Origin: an uncultured Lachnospiraceae bacterium
GTDB taxonomy: Bacteria; Bacillota_A; Clostridia; Lachnospirales; Lachnospiraceae
NCBI GenBank assembly: GCA_949957035.1
Contig: CATLIP010000037.1
Span: forward strand, 1-12,937
Length of the DNA: 12,937 bases
Direction of reading: 5' to 3'
Below, in pieces: positions 1-6,423 of the stretch. Position 1 is the first letter of the stretch, and every line of letters starts with the position of its first letter. A program made the position numbers and the translations under genes. The notes below the pieces were generated by a model that was given only the letters and a program-made list of their open reading frames with translations, was not told where the DNA came from and searched no databases.

Positions 1-415
1 GAATCGATGGTTTCAAAGGTGCGGAAGTGGACTCTTGAGCCGCCAAAGCTGCCGTTTCCACGGATGTATTGACTGCATTGCCGGAAATTTGTCTGCTTAG
101 TTTGGCGTTTGCCTCTTTTGTCTGTCTGTCGTAGCGGCGGTTGATGAAGAATACGACCACATTTGCAGATACGACGATTAAGTTCAGCAGATAAACGACA
201 AGTACATAATTGAATCTGTGGTTATAGATTTTTGCAGAGATTCCAGCGATATACCCGATGATAATCAGGAGTATAAACTGGAGGCTCATGTTTCTTGCTG
301 ATTTTGCTTTGATATTCTTGGCAAGGTTCATAGGCCAGGACAGACCAAAACAAATCAGCATGGTGGACTCTAAAAGTTCAGCCATTTTCATTCCCTCACT
401 TTCTAGTTGGTTCAT
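1..415 (-). CDS. PQ-loop / SemiSWEET-like small membrane protein, partial (C-terminus off left edge)
   Basis: An open frame reads leftwards from an ATG at 413-415 to the window edge, giving 138 residues without a stop. The start is preceded by GTGAGGAAC about 7 nt upstream; in-frame ATGs at 389-391 and 383-385 (the latter behind GAGGG) are alternatives. The protein shows three hydrophobic segments, about residues 13-34, 44-63 and 69-92. A PQ-loop-like signature spans segment one and the following loop (GLSWPMNLAKNIKAKSARNMS, residues 24-44: W-P, then K-x-x-K-x-K-S). Segment three ends in a basic RRYDRQ stretch, followed by a polar, Ala/Ser/Thr-rich tail. Three segments fit a SemiSWEET half-transporter, a family that moves sugars or other small solutes as a dimer in the membrane; the substrate cannot be told. 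The gene diverges from the lysR gene and shares its intergenic control region. Family call fairly good, function open. Confidence 0.75.
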   Translation of the reverse strand, partial: MNQLESEGMKMAELLESTMLICFGLSWPMNLAKNIKAKSARNMSLQFILLIIIGYIAGISAKIYNHRFNYVLVVYLLNLIVVSANVVVFFINRRYDRQTKEANAKLSRQISGNAVNTSVETAALAAQESTSAPLKPSI

Positions 416-439
416 TTTTGTTCCTCACATAGTTTAGCA

Positions 440-468
440 TTGACCTATGATTATGTCTAATATATAAT
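440..468 (+). promoter_or_regulatory. Sigma-A promoter of the lysR gene
   Basis: TTGACC at 440-445 and TATAAT at 463-468 are separated by exactly 17 nt, almost the full vegetative consensus. Transcription would start near 475, leaving a leader of about 110 nt before the lysR start codon. The promoter lies in the gap shared with the divergent PQ-loop gene; no equally good promoter was found for that gene on the other strand. Confidence 0.75.
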
Positions 469-475
469 ATTTATC

Positions 476-503
476 ATAATCATAATGTTTACATTATGAT
501 TAT
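476..503. promoter_or_regulatory. Perfect 12-bp inverted repeat, candidate operator at the lysR transcription start
   Basis: ATAATCATAATG (476-487) and CATTATGATTAT (492-503) are exact reverse complements around a 4-nt centre, TTTA. Related ATTATGAT/ATGATTAT words recur at about 446-455 and 507-517, so the palindrome is part of a cluster. It begins about 8 nt after the -10 hexamer, where a bound protein would block initiation. LysR-type proteins often bind such dyads in divergent intergenic regions and repress their own gene, so autoregulation is the natural guess. A Fur/PerR-like AT-rich site, or an mRNA 5' hairpin, are alternatives. Confidence 0.55.
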
Positions 504-535
504 TGGATTATGATAATGTTTCAGGAAAATAGTTT

Positions 536-640
536 AGATTCGATATTTTCTGGAAACAGGGAAGAGGAAGCACAGGAGGATACCTATGGAAATCATGCAG
601 ATTCGATATTTTCTGGAGGCGGCGAAGACGAAGCATATGA
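536..640 (+). repeat. Imperfect direct repeat: decayed extra copy of the lysR 5' coding end
   Basis: Positions 536-577 and 599-640 align over 42 nt with 35 identities; the first 19 nt (AGATTCGATATTTTCTGGA) are identical. The offset is 63 nt, a multiple of three. The downstream copy encodes the start of the LysR helix-turn-helix (IRYFLEAAKTKH). The upstream copy read in the same frame gives IRYFLETGKRKH but begins at an in-frame TAG (535-537) and now forms part of the leader, including most of the ribosome binding site. It looks like an old partial tandem duplication. Confidence 0.7.
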
Positions 641-1464
641 CGAACAGCGCAAAGAACCTGCATATTACGCAGCCGGCGCTGACACAGGCAATCCGCAGGC
701 TTGAGAAGGATTTGGGGGTTCCTTTGTTTGCGGCAAAAGGCAGGAATATTGTGCTGACAGAATACGGAAAATATTTACAGAGGAAATTAGAGCCGCTGAT
801 GGAACAGATGGACGCCATACCTGAGCAACTGAAAATGATGGTAGCCCTGGAGGGGGAAACCATCCATATGAACGTGCTGGCAGCGTCGGGGCTTGTGATG
901 GAGGCAATCATCGAATATAAGAAAGAACATGGGGAGATCAATTTTCAGCTCCAGCAAAATTCGGAGAGCGAGCTTTATGATATTGCCGTGACCACGAAGC
1001 TGTTCTATCAGGGGCATGAGGAACAGAACCGTTTTGCATGTGGGGAGGAAATCTATCTTGCGGTGCCGGAAAATGGGAAATACAGGGGAAGGGAATCTGT
1101 GCGGCTTGAAGAAGCGGCAGACGATGGATTTATCTGTCTCCTTGGTTCCAGAGAGTTCCGTTATATCTGCGACCGGTTCTGCCAGCATGCGGGGTTCACG
1201 CCTAAGGTCATTTTCGAGAGCGACAACCCGTCTGCCGTGAAAAACATGATTGCAGCGAATATCGGAATCGGGTTTTGGCCGGAATTTACGTGGGGCAGTA
1301 TTGACAACGAGCATGTAAGGCTGTTAAAGATTGAAGAGCCAATCTGCCAGCGGGACATTATCATTCACTATCACCGGAACAAGACAGACAGCCGCAATGT
1401 AATAGAATTTTACGGGTTTTTGACCGATTTTTTTGAACGGCGGAAAAGGATGGACATGTTTTGA
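586..1464 (+). CDS. LysR-family transcriptional regulator
   Basis: A 292-residue protein, normal length for the family. The N-terminal winged helix-turn-helix covers about residues 1-60 and contains the typical recognition stretch ITQPALTQAIRRLEKDLGVPLF, followed by LTEYG. The rest (about residues 90-290) is the periplasmic-binding-protein-like effector domain, including a NMIAANIGIGFWPEF stretch resembling the conserved 'GxGIxxxP' region of LysR proteins. The start at 586 is set by AGGAGG at 574-579 with a 6-nt spacer; the ATG at 595 is a less well placed alternative. It lies 69 nt upstream of iorA on the same strand and diverges from the PQ-loop gene, so iorAB and/or the transporter-like gene are the likely targets. 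The inducer is unknown; an aromatic acid or 2-oxo acid would fit the neighbours, but that is inference. Confidence 0.9.
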   Translation: MEIMQIRYFLEAAKTKHMTNSAKNLHITQPALTQAIRRLEKDLGVPLFAAKGRNIVLTEYGKYLQRKLEPLMEQMDAIPEQLKMMVALEGETIHMNVLAASGLVMEAIIEYKKEHGEINFQLQQNSESELYDIAVTTKLFYQGHEEQNRFACGEEIYLAVPENGKYRGRESVRLEEAADDGFICLLGSREFRYICDRFCQHAGFTPKVIFESDNPSAVKNMIAANIGIGFWPEFTWGSIDNEHVRLLKIEEPICQRDIIIHYHRNKTDSRNVIEFYGFLTDFFERRKRMDMF

Positions 1465-1486
1465 TATGGTGTTTTTTGCTGTAGTG

Positions 1487-1495
1487 TGCTAAAAT
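1487..1495 (+). promoter_or_regulatory. Possible extended -10 promoter for iorAB
   Basis: TG-C-TAAAAT at 1487-1495 matches an extended -10 element 38 nt before the iorA start. No well-spaced -35 hexamer was found (TTGATA at 1461-1466 is 23 nt away), which would fit an activator-dependent promoter served by the upstream LysR protein. Read-through from lysR is the alternative, since no terminator separates the genes. Confidence 0.35.
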
Positions 1496-1533
1496 ATTGC
1501 GATAAGAATGTAATTTCAAAGGAGAAAACAGAT

Positions 1534-3390
1534 ATGGCAGTACAATTACTGATGGGAAACGAGGCCATCGCTTTAGGTGCGATTCATGCCGGAGTCCGTT
1601 TGGTTTCGGGATATCCGGGAACGCCCTCCACAGAGATTTTAGAGACTGTGGCGAGGAATAATACGGAAGGCAGAATCCACGTGGAATGGTCGGTAAATGA
1701 AAAAGCGGCCCTTGAGGTGTCGGCAGGAGCCGCATACACAGGAGCGAGAACCATGGTGACAATGAAGCAGGTGGGGCTTAACGTGGCGTCCGACCCGCTG
1801 ATGAGCCTTGCGTATGTGGGGGTGAAGGGCGGCATGGTCATTGTGTCGGCGGACGACCCGGGGCCTATATCCTCACAGACGGAGCAGGACACCCGGCATT
1901 TTGGATGGTTCTCGAAGCTGCCGGTGTTTGACCCGGCGTCCCCGGAAGAAGCCTATGAGATGGCAGGGGATGCATTTGCATATTCGGAAAAGTATGGAAC
2001 GCCTGTGATTCTGCGCCCTACCACCCGTATCTGTCATGGGTGCGCGTCGGTGACGGTCAGGGAGACGCCGGCTGATGCATCTTCTTACACGGCGGATGAG
2101 ACGTGCGGGGAAGAATTTGGCAAGCCGGAAGGTTTTGTCAAAGATTCGGGACGGTGGGTGATATTTCCGAAACTGTCTTATCAGAACCATAAGAAGATTG
2201 AAGCGCGTAACGAGGAGCTTTCTCAAGTATTTTCTTCCTACCGTTTTAATACTGTAGAGGGGGGCGCAGGAGTCCGAAAAGGCGTTGCGGCGGGAGGAAT
2301 CAGTTATGCTTATGTGAAGGAGAGCATTTCTTCGGACGTCCCTCTTCTGCGGGTAGGGACGCCGCACCCATTTCCGGAGAAGCTGGCGCGCAAGTTCCTT
2401 GCAGAGCTTGACGAAGTGCTGGTATTTGAGGAGCTTGACCCTGTAATTGAGCGGGCGCTTCTTCTGGTTGCCGGGAAGTACCATCTGAGTGTGACGATTC
2501 GGGGCAAACTTACCCATGATACTGCCAATGCGGGGGAGAATAGTGTCGAGAGCGTGAGGGAAGACCTGAGAAGGTTTGCAGAAGAGACGCTGAGAGAAGA
2601 CCTAAGAAGATTTGAGGCGGAAAGCCTGAAAATACCGCCGCTGCCTGTTCGTCCTCCGGTTCTCTGCGCGGGATGTCCTCATCGTGCCTCCTTCTATGCA
2701 GTGAAACAGGCGGCAAAGGGAAGAAAAGCTGTGTTTAGCGGGGATATCGGCTGCTATACCCTTGGCAATGCAGAGCCTCTCGACATGGTTGACACCTGTC
2801 TGTGCATGGGCGCAGATGTGACAATCGCACAGGGGCTTCACATTATAGAAAGAGACGCGGTAAATTTTGCTTTCATCGGTGATTCTACCTTCTTCGCTTC
2901 TGGAATTACAGGCGTAATCAATGGGGTTTACAACCAGACGGACATTGTTCTGGTTGTGCTGGACAATTCCACGACGGCGATGACCGGACACCAGCCTCAT
3001 CCTGGGACAGGAAGGACGATGATGGGGGAGGTTGTGGCGAAGGTAAGCATTGAGAAGGTGTTGGAAGGTATCGGCGTGAGTAAGATTGAAAAGGCAGATC
3101 CTTTAAAACTCGAGGAGGCCATTGACGCAGTTCGCCAGGTCTTGGATGAAACGGGAGTCAGGGCTGTGATTTTCAAGTCCCCATGTATCGCTGTCACGAA
3201 GGCAGAGACTTGTTACCGGGTGGATGAGACGGCATGCGTATCTTGCAGGCAGTGTATCCGAGAATTGGGGTGTCCGGCAATGACGGTATGCGCGGGGAAG
3301 GTTTCCATAGAGCCGAGCCTATGTTATGGATGCGGCGTCTGTGCAAAAATATGTAAGTTTGGTGCGATACAGGAGGTGGACCATGAATAA
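1534..3390 (+). CDS. iorA: Indolepyruvate:ferredoxin oxidoreductase, alpha subunit
   Basis: A 618-residue protein. It oxidatively decarboxylates aryl 2-oxo acids (indolepyruvate, phenylpyruvate, hydroxyphenylpyruvate) to arylacetyl-CoA, passing electrons to ferredoxin, together with the beta subunit. The N-terminal pyrimidine-binding domain carries GYPGTPSTEILE and the VEWSVNEK stretch with Glu51/Glu56. A CAGCPHR motif at 378-384 opens the thiamine-diphosphate domain, whose GDS...N motif runs from residue 449 to Asn478. The C-terminus is a ferredoxin-like module with two cysteine groups, C568/C571/C574/C580 and C597/C600/C603/C607, for two 4Fe-4S clusters. The start at 1534 follows AAAGGAG with a 9-nt spacer; a longer frame opening at 1486 has no ribosome site. 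The last 8 nt overlap iorB. An internal 12-residue tandem duplication sits at 341-364, in the linker between the two halves. Cytoplasmic, oxygen-sensitive by family. Confidence 0.95.
   Translation: MAVQLLMGNEAIALGAIHAGVRLVSGYPGTPSTEILETVARNNTEGRIHVEWSVNEKAALEVSAGAAYTGARTMVTMKQVGLNVASDPLMSLAYVGVKGGMVIVSADDPGPISSQTEQDTRHFGWFSKLPVFDPASPEEAYEMAGDAFAYSEKYGTPVILRPTTRICHGCASVTVRETPADASSYTADETCGEEFGKPEGFVKDSGRWVIFPKLSYQNHKKIEARNEELSQVFSSYRFNTVEGGAGVRKGVAAGGISYAYVKESISSDVPLLRVGTPHPFPEKLARKFLAELDEVLVFEELDPVIERALLLVAGKYHLSVTIRGKLTHDTANAGENSVESVREDLRRFAEETLREDLRRFEAESLKIPPLPVRPPVLCAGCPHRASFYAVKQAAKGRKAVFSGDIGCYTLGNAEPLDMVDTCLCMGADVTIAQGLHIIERDAVNFAFIGDSTFFASGITGVINGVYNQTDIVLVVLDNSTTAMTGHQPHPGTGRTMMGEVVAKVSIEKVLEGIGVSKIEKADPLKLEEAIDAVRQVLDETGVRAVIFKSPCIAVTKAETCYRVDETACVSCRQCIRELGCPAMTVCAGKVSIEPSLCYGCGVCAKICKFGAIQEVDHE
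2554..2625 (+). repeat. 36-bp imperfect in-frame tandem duplication inside iorA
   Basis: 2554-2589 encodes VREDLRRFAEET and 2590-2625 encodes LREDLRRFEAES; 25 of 36 nucleotides match by hand alignment and the shared REDLRRF core is identical. It adds a second charged helical repeat to the linker just before the CAGCPHR motif of the thiamine-diphosphate domain. Codon drift (for example ctg/cta, agg/aga) suggests that it is not recent. Confidence 0.75.
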
Positions 3391-3973
3391 GAATTGTTTA
3401 CTGTGCGGAGTCGGGGGGCAGGGGGTAGTCCTTGCCTCCAAACTGATTGCTTATGCCGCAATGGAGAAAGGAATGTTTGTCCGTACGTCAGAGACAATCG
3501 GCATGGCGCAGAGAGGCGGTTCTGTGGTCAGCCATGTGCGGGTGGGAGAAGAGATTCATTCTCCGATGATTCCAAAGGGAAGCGCGGATGTACTTCTGGC
3601 ATTTGAGCCTGCGGAGGCTGTGCGCAATCTCTCTTATTTAAAAAAGGGAGGAATCGTGATTGTGAACCAAAAAGCCCTACAGCCTGTGACCGCAAGTTTA
3701 GACGGGAAGGGGTATGACAGCGGGGAGATGCTTCATTTCCTAAAGAATCAGGTGGAACGATTGTATGTGATTGACGGGGAGAATATTTGCAGCAAGGCAG
3801 GTTCGGCAAAGACGCTGAATATCGCCCTTCTTGGTGCGGCGGTGGCGAGCAATGCCTTAGAAATTGGTATGGAAGAGATGGAACGTGAAATCAGGAGGCG
3901 GGTGAAACCGCAATATCAGGAGATGAATCTCAAGGCGTTAGAGCTTGGCGCAGAGGCTGTATGTACGGAATGA
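3383..3973 (+). CDS. iorB: Indolepyruvate:ferredoxin oxidoreductase, beta (gamma-type) subunit
   Basis: A 196-residue protein of the pyruvate ferredoxin/flavodoxin oxidoreductase gamma family, the small partner of IorA. It opens with the family signature CLLCGVGGQGVVLASKLIA (residues 5-23, glycine-rich loop) and continues with the conserved TSETIGMAQRGGSVVSHVRVG and 'DVLLAFEPAEAVR' stretches. The length is normal. The start at 3383 has AGGAGG at 3371-3376, 6 nt upstream, inside the iorA 3' end; the frame is open further upstream but that part is iorA shadow. The 8-nt overlap with iorA implies translational coupling and equal dosage. No terminator follows directly; the next one is at 4201-4228, beyond a separate promoter. 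Confidence 0.95.
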   Translation: MNKNCLLCGVGGQGVVLASKLIAYAAMEKGMFVRTSETIGMAQRGGSVVSHVRVGEEIHSPMIPKGSADVLLAFEPAEAVRNLSYLKKGGIVIVNQKALQPVTASLDGKGYDSGEMLHFLKNQVERLYVIDGENICSKAGSAKTLNIALLGAAVASNALEIGMEEMEREIRRRVKPQYQEMNLKALELGAEAVCTE

Positions 3974-4022
3974 GGGTAGGAACTTGGAAAGAAAACAGTG
4001 AAAGAAAACAGAAGAAAAGCAA

Positions 4023-4051
4023 TTGACAACCGGCCAGATGCATGATAGATT
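4023..4051 (+). promoter_or_regulatory. Promoter for the structured RNA region downstream of iorB
   Basis: TTGACA at 4023-4028 is a perfect -35 hexamer; TAGATT at 4046-4051 lies 17 nt further on and matches four of six -10 positions. Transcription would begin at about 4058, just before a series of hairpins. Its strength relative to read-through from iorAB cannot be judged. Confidence 0.55.
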
Positions 4052-4057
4052 ATAGAT

Positions 4058-4231
4058 AATGAAAAGCTTTAGTGCTTTTGCGGCGATGGAGAGGAGCTAC
4101 CCGTCCCGACTTTGCGGGCAATAGAAATACAAAGAAGCTCTCTGCCTATGGAGTAACATAGGACGTGCTCCCGGAATTGCAATTCAAAAAGAAAAGTTTT
4201 GCCTGGGCTTAATTGCTCAGGCATTTTTCTT
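4058..4231 (+). ncRNA. Candidate structured RNA (riboswitch/attenuator leader or small RNA), family not recognised
   Basis: About 174 nt between a promoter and an intrinsic terminator, without a convincing ORF and rich in complementary segments. Hairpins seen: AAAAGC/GCTTTT (4062-4067 with 4074-4079), CCCG/CGGG (4105-4108 with 4115-4118), CCTATG/CATAGG (4145-4150 with 4157-4162). GGAGC at 4093-4097 can pair with GCTCC at 4167-4171 to enclose the middle two. Competing pairings also exist: GAGCT 4094-4098 with AGCTC 4136-4140, and GCAATT 4179-4184 with AATTGC 4211-4216, which would invade the terminator loop and right arm. Such alternatives are what a terminator-controlling leader for the next gene would need. 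I compared it from memory with T-box, glycine, THF, ZTP, cobalamin, c-di-GMP, guanidine, M-box and yybP-ykoY consensus features and with 6S and SRP RNA; none fits. Confidence 0.5.
4201..4231 (+). terminator. Intrinsic terminator before the PBECR4-like gene
   Basis: GCCTGGGC (4201-4208) pairs with GCTCAGGC (4215-4222) across a TTAATT loop: 8 bp with one G-U pair. A T-rich run (4224-4228, then CTT) follows. It ends the putative RNA transcript and would also limit read-through from iorAB into the next gene and paaK, so those genes need their own promoter or antitermination. Confidence 0.8.
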
Positions 4232-4274
4232 CATCAGGAGAATGGATGATAAAGGTTCAGAGGGGAAATGGAGG

Positions 4275-5126
4275 ATGAGGAATCAAAAGTTACTGGAGGT
4301 TTTCCTGGACGCAAAAAGGATTTTGTGCAGGAACGATTATTATATTCATATACCGAAGAAAATTATCCATGTAACAAATTCAGAGAATATGATACCGCAT
4401 CTGATGGGGATGCAGTATATTGGCAGACCTGGCATGTTTACAGGGGACAAGGGAACCTATATGATTAAAAAAGGAAGACTAAAATACGATTCCCTTGAAA
4501 AACTGGTAAGGAAGTATTATCATGGCGAAAACAAACAGGATTCCTTGCTTGCCATGGTAAAGGGAAAGATTGATAACCTGTATCGAATAGAGGATATGTT
4601 GTCATCTTGTTCAATGTTATATTTATATGATGCGGCTGCTAATCCAGAATTGAATTTAAAAACAGACTACCTTTTGGTTAATCAGTTAGAGGAAATAGTA
4701 TTACAGCTAGGTTTCATAAAAGCTGACAATAAAAGAGTACAGGATTATCATTGTAATTCCTTTATAGTGGATTATAAGAAAAACACAGATTATGATATAC
4801 ATTACCGAAATCTTACACATTGCTATGAAATCAACAAGATTGTGCGTGAAGAGAAAAGTACGAAGCGCGCAGAAGTAATTTACCAGAGTATAGAGGCGCA
4901 AAAGAGGGAGCAGGATGGTATAGAGAAAATGCTTGTTGCCGCCAATATGCAGGCAGACGAAAATCTTATAAAGGCTGTTCAGAGGTTGAATAAAAATTTT
5001 GGAATATACCACACGATGGATATGTTGAGTGATAGAAAAACACTTCTGGGCAAATGTATAGATAAAAGAGAAAAGGCTATTGTAGAAGAGTTTTTGAGTT
5101 TTCAAGACAAACAGAATACTATATAA
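4275..5126 (+). CDS. PBECR4-like domain protein (putative phage-type nuclease fold), function unknown
   Basis: A 283-residue soluble protein. From memory, the segment IHVTNSENMIPHLMGMQYIG...FTGDKG (residues 31-60) and the later DYLLVNQ...LGFI...DYHCNSFIVDY region (131-167) resemble PBECR4, a predicted Barnase/EndoU/colicin/RelE-like nuclease domain from phages and Firmicutes. This is family recall, not a search. The C-terminal 95 residues are charged and probably helical. No signal peptide or membrane segment is visible. The chosen start has GAGGGG 9 nt upstream; an in-frame ATG at 4242 has AGGAG only 1 nt before it, so it is less likely. The gene is clearly AT-richer than its neighbours (one 60-nt sample is 32% GC, against 55% in paaK) and splits iorAB from paaK, which suggests acquisition by transfer. 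A toxin, defence or phage-remnant role is possible. No antitoxin-sized partner gene is visible. Confidence 0.7.
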   Translation: MRNQKLLEVFLDAKRILCRNDYYIHIPKKIIHVTNSENMIPHLMGMQYIGRPGMFTGDKGTYMIKKGRLKYDSLEKLVRKYYHGENKQDSLLAMVKGKIDNLYRIEDMLSSCSMLYLYDAAANPELNLKTDYLLVNQLEEIVLQLGFIKADNKRVQDYHCNSFIVDYKKNTDYDIHYRNLTHCYEINKIVREEKSTKRAEVIYQSIEAQKREQDGIEKMLVAANMQADENLIKAVQRLNKNFGIYHTMDMLSDRKTLLGKCIDKREKAIVEEFLSFQDKQNTI

Positions 5127-5179
5127 TACCAGATAGTCCGAAATATCGAGGCTTAAAGGAATAGGAAAGGAACATACAC

Positions 5180-6412
5180 ATGAAAATGACAGAATTACAA
5201 TTCAGACTAATCAAGACGAACTTAAAATTGCTGACGTCAAAGCCTTGTTTCTATAAAGAGAAATTCAAGGATATTGATATTGACGCAATCAACAGCCAGG
5301 AAGATTTTGAGAAACTTCCGTTTACATGGAAGGGAGACCTCAGGGAGGCATATCCGCTGGGGCTTCAGGCAGTCCCGGACGAAGAAATCGTCCGAATTCA
5401 TTCATCCTCCGGCACAACGGGAACTCCGGTCATCATCCCTTATACCCAAAAGGACGTGGACGACTGGGCAAAGATGTTCGCCAGATGCTATGAGATGGCT
5501 GGAATTACTGCTTTGGACCGCATCCACATTACGCCAGGATACGGGCTGTGGACAGCGGGCATCGGTTTCCAGTTAGGAGCGGAACATCTGGGGGCAATGA
5601 CCATCCCTATGGGGCCCGGCAACACCGACAAGCAGCTTCGCATGATGCAGGATTTGAAATCCACCGTCCTATGCGCCACCTCGTCCTACGCGCTTCTCCT
5701 TGCGGAAGAAATTGCAAAGAGGAATCTGACAGATAAAATCAGCCTGAAAAAAGGCGTAATCGGCTCTGAACGGTGGGGCGAGAAGATGCGAAAGAGGATT
5801 GCGTCAGAGCTTGGAGTCAAGCTTTATGACATTTACGGGCTGACGGAGGTATATGGCCCGGGAATTGCCATGAGCTGCGACTATGAGTGCGGAATGCATT
5901 ACTGGGATGACTATGTGTATTTCGAGATTGTAGATCCTAAGACAGGCGAAGTCCTGCCGGACGGTGAAATCGGAGAACTGGTCATCACTACCCTTCGCAA
6001 GCAGGGCGCGCCGCTGATTCGCTACCGCACCCACGACCTGACTCGTTTTATTCCCGGAGACTGCCCCTGCGGTTCCCGTTTCCCAAGAATCGACACACTG
6101 ATTGGAAGAACGGACGACATGGTGAAGGTCAAGGGGGTCAACATTTTCCCCAGCCAGATTGAGGAGATGCTAAAAGGCGTAGCAGAGGCGTCAAGCGAGT
6201 ACCAGTTCATGCTGGATCACATGAACGGAAAGGACGTCTGCACCCTGTTCGTAGAAATCAACCATGGGGTAGAGCCGAAAGCGGCCTCCAAAGCAATCCA
6301 GCAGGAATTTAAGAACAAGATTGGCGTTACGGTAAACGTAAAGCCGGTTCCAATCGGGGATCTGCCAAGAAGCGAGAAGAAGTCCACCCGTATTTTCGAT
6401 AACCGGTATTAA
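5180..6412 (+). CDS. paaK: Phenylacetate--CoA ligase family protein (aryl-CoA ligase)
   Basis: A 410-residue adenylate-forming enzyme that activates an arylacetate with ATP and CoA to arylacetyl-CoA, AMP and pyrophosphate. The P-loop SSSGTTGTP lies at residues 75-83, YDIYGLTE (adenylate-binding motif) near 215, and YRTHDLTRF around 280. The 'GRTDDMVKVKGVNIFPSQIEE' hinge precedes the C-terminal domain, which ends in DLPRSEKKSTR with the likely catalytic lysines. Cysteines in CDYECGMH and CPCGSR resemble the metal-binding cysteines of this ligase family. The N-terminus is slightly short for the family (about 430). The start has AAAGGAAC 7-8 nt upstream. With iorAB it forms the common IOR/aryl-CoA ligase pair: the oxidoreductase makes arylacetyl-CoA, and the ligase interconverts it with the free acid, or charges aryl acids for reductive carboxylation to aromatic amino acids. 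The exact substrate (phenyl-, indole-, hydroxyphenylacetate) is unknown. Confidence 0.93.
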   Translation: MKMTELQFRLIKTNLKLLTSKPCFYKEKFKDIDIDAINSQEDFEKLPFTWKGDLREAYPLGLQAVPDEEIVRIHSSSGTTGTPVIIPYTQKDVDDWAKMFARCYEMAGITALDRIHITPGYGLWTAGIGFQLGAEHLGAMTIPMGPGNTDKQLRMMQDLKSTVLCATSSYALLLAEEIAKRNLTDKISLKKGVIGSERWGEKMRKRIASELGVKLYDIYGLTEVYGPGIAMSCDYECGMHYWDDYVYFEIVDPKTGEVLPDGEIGELVITTLRKQGAPLIRYRTHDLTRFIPGDCPCGSRFPRIDTLIGRTDDMVKVKGVNIFPSQIEEMLKGVAEASSEYQFMLDHMNGKDVCTLFVEINHGVEPKAASKAIQQEFKNKIGVTVNVKPVPIGDLPRSEKKSTRIFDNRY

Positions 6413-6423
6413 AAGGAGCGCAT

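Noticed and set aside
510..704. Short plus-strand frame of 64 codons across the lysR start, with a repeated DSIFSG motif
   Set aside because: It overlaps lysR out of frame; the repeated motif is just the 19-nt duplication read in another frame, and no ribosome site precedes it.
1873..2517. Minus-strand open frame of 214 codons opposite iorA
   Set aside because: Arg/Pro/His-rich translation typical of a GC-biased gene read backwards; iorA is clearly real.
4058..4231. T-box leader, ZTP, THF, glycine or yybP-ykoY riboswitch, 6S RNA or SRP RNA
   Set aside because: Isolated words look similar (for example a GCCTGGGC string as in ZTP riboswitches), but that string is the terminator arm and the other conserved core elements of each class are missing.
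4242..4274. Longer N-terminus for the PBECR4-like protein starting at 4242
   Set aside because: AGGAG is only 1 nt from that ATG, too close to work well, while the in-frame ATG at 4275 has GAGGGG at 9 nt. Kept as an alternative only.
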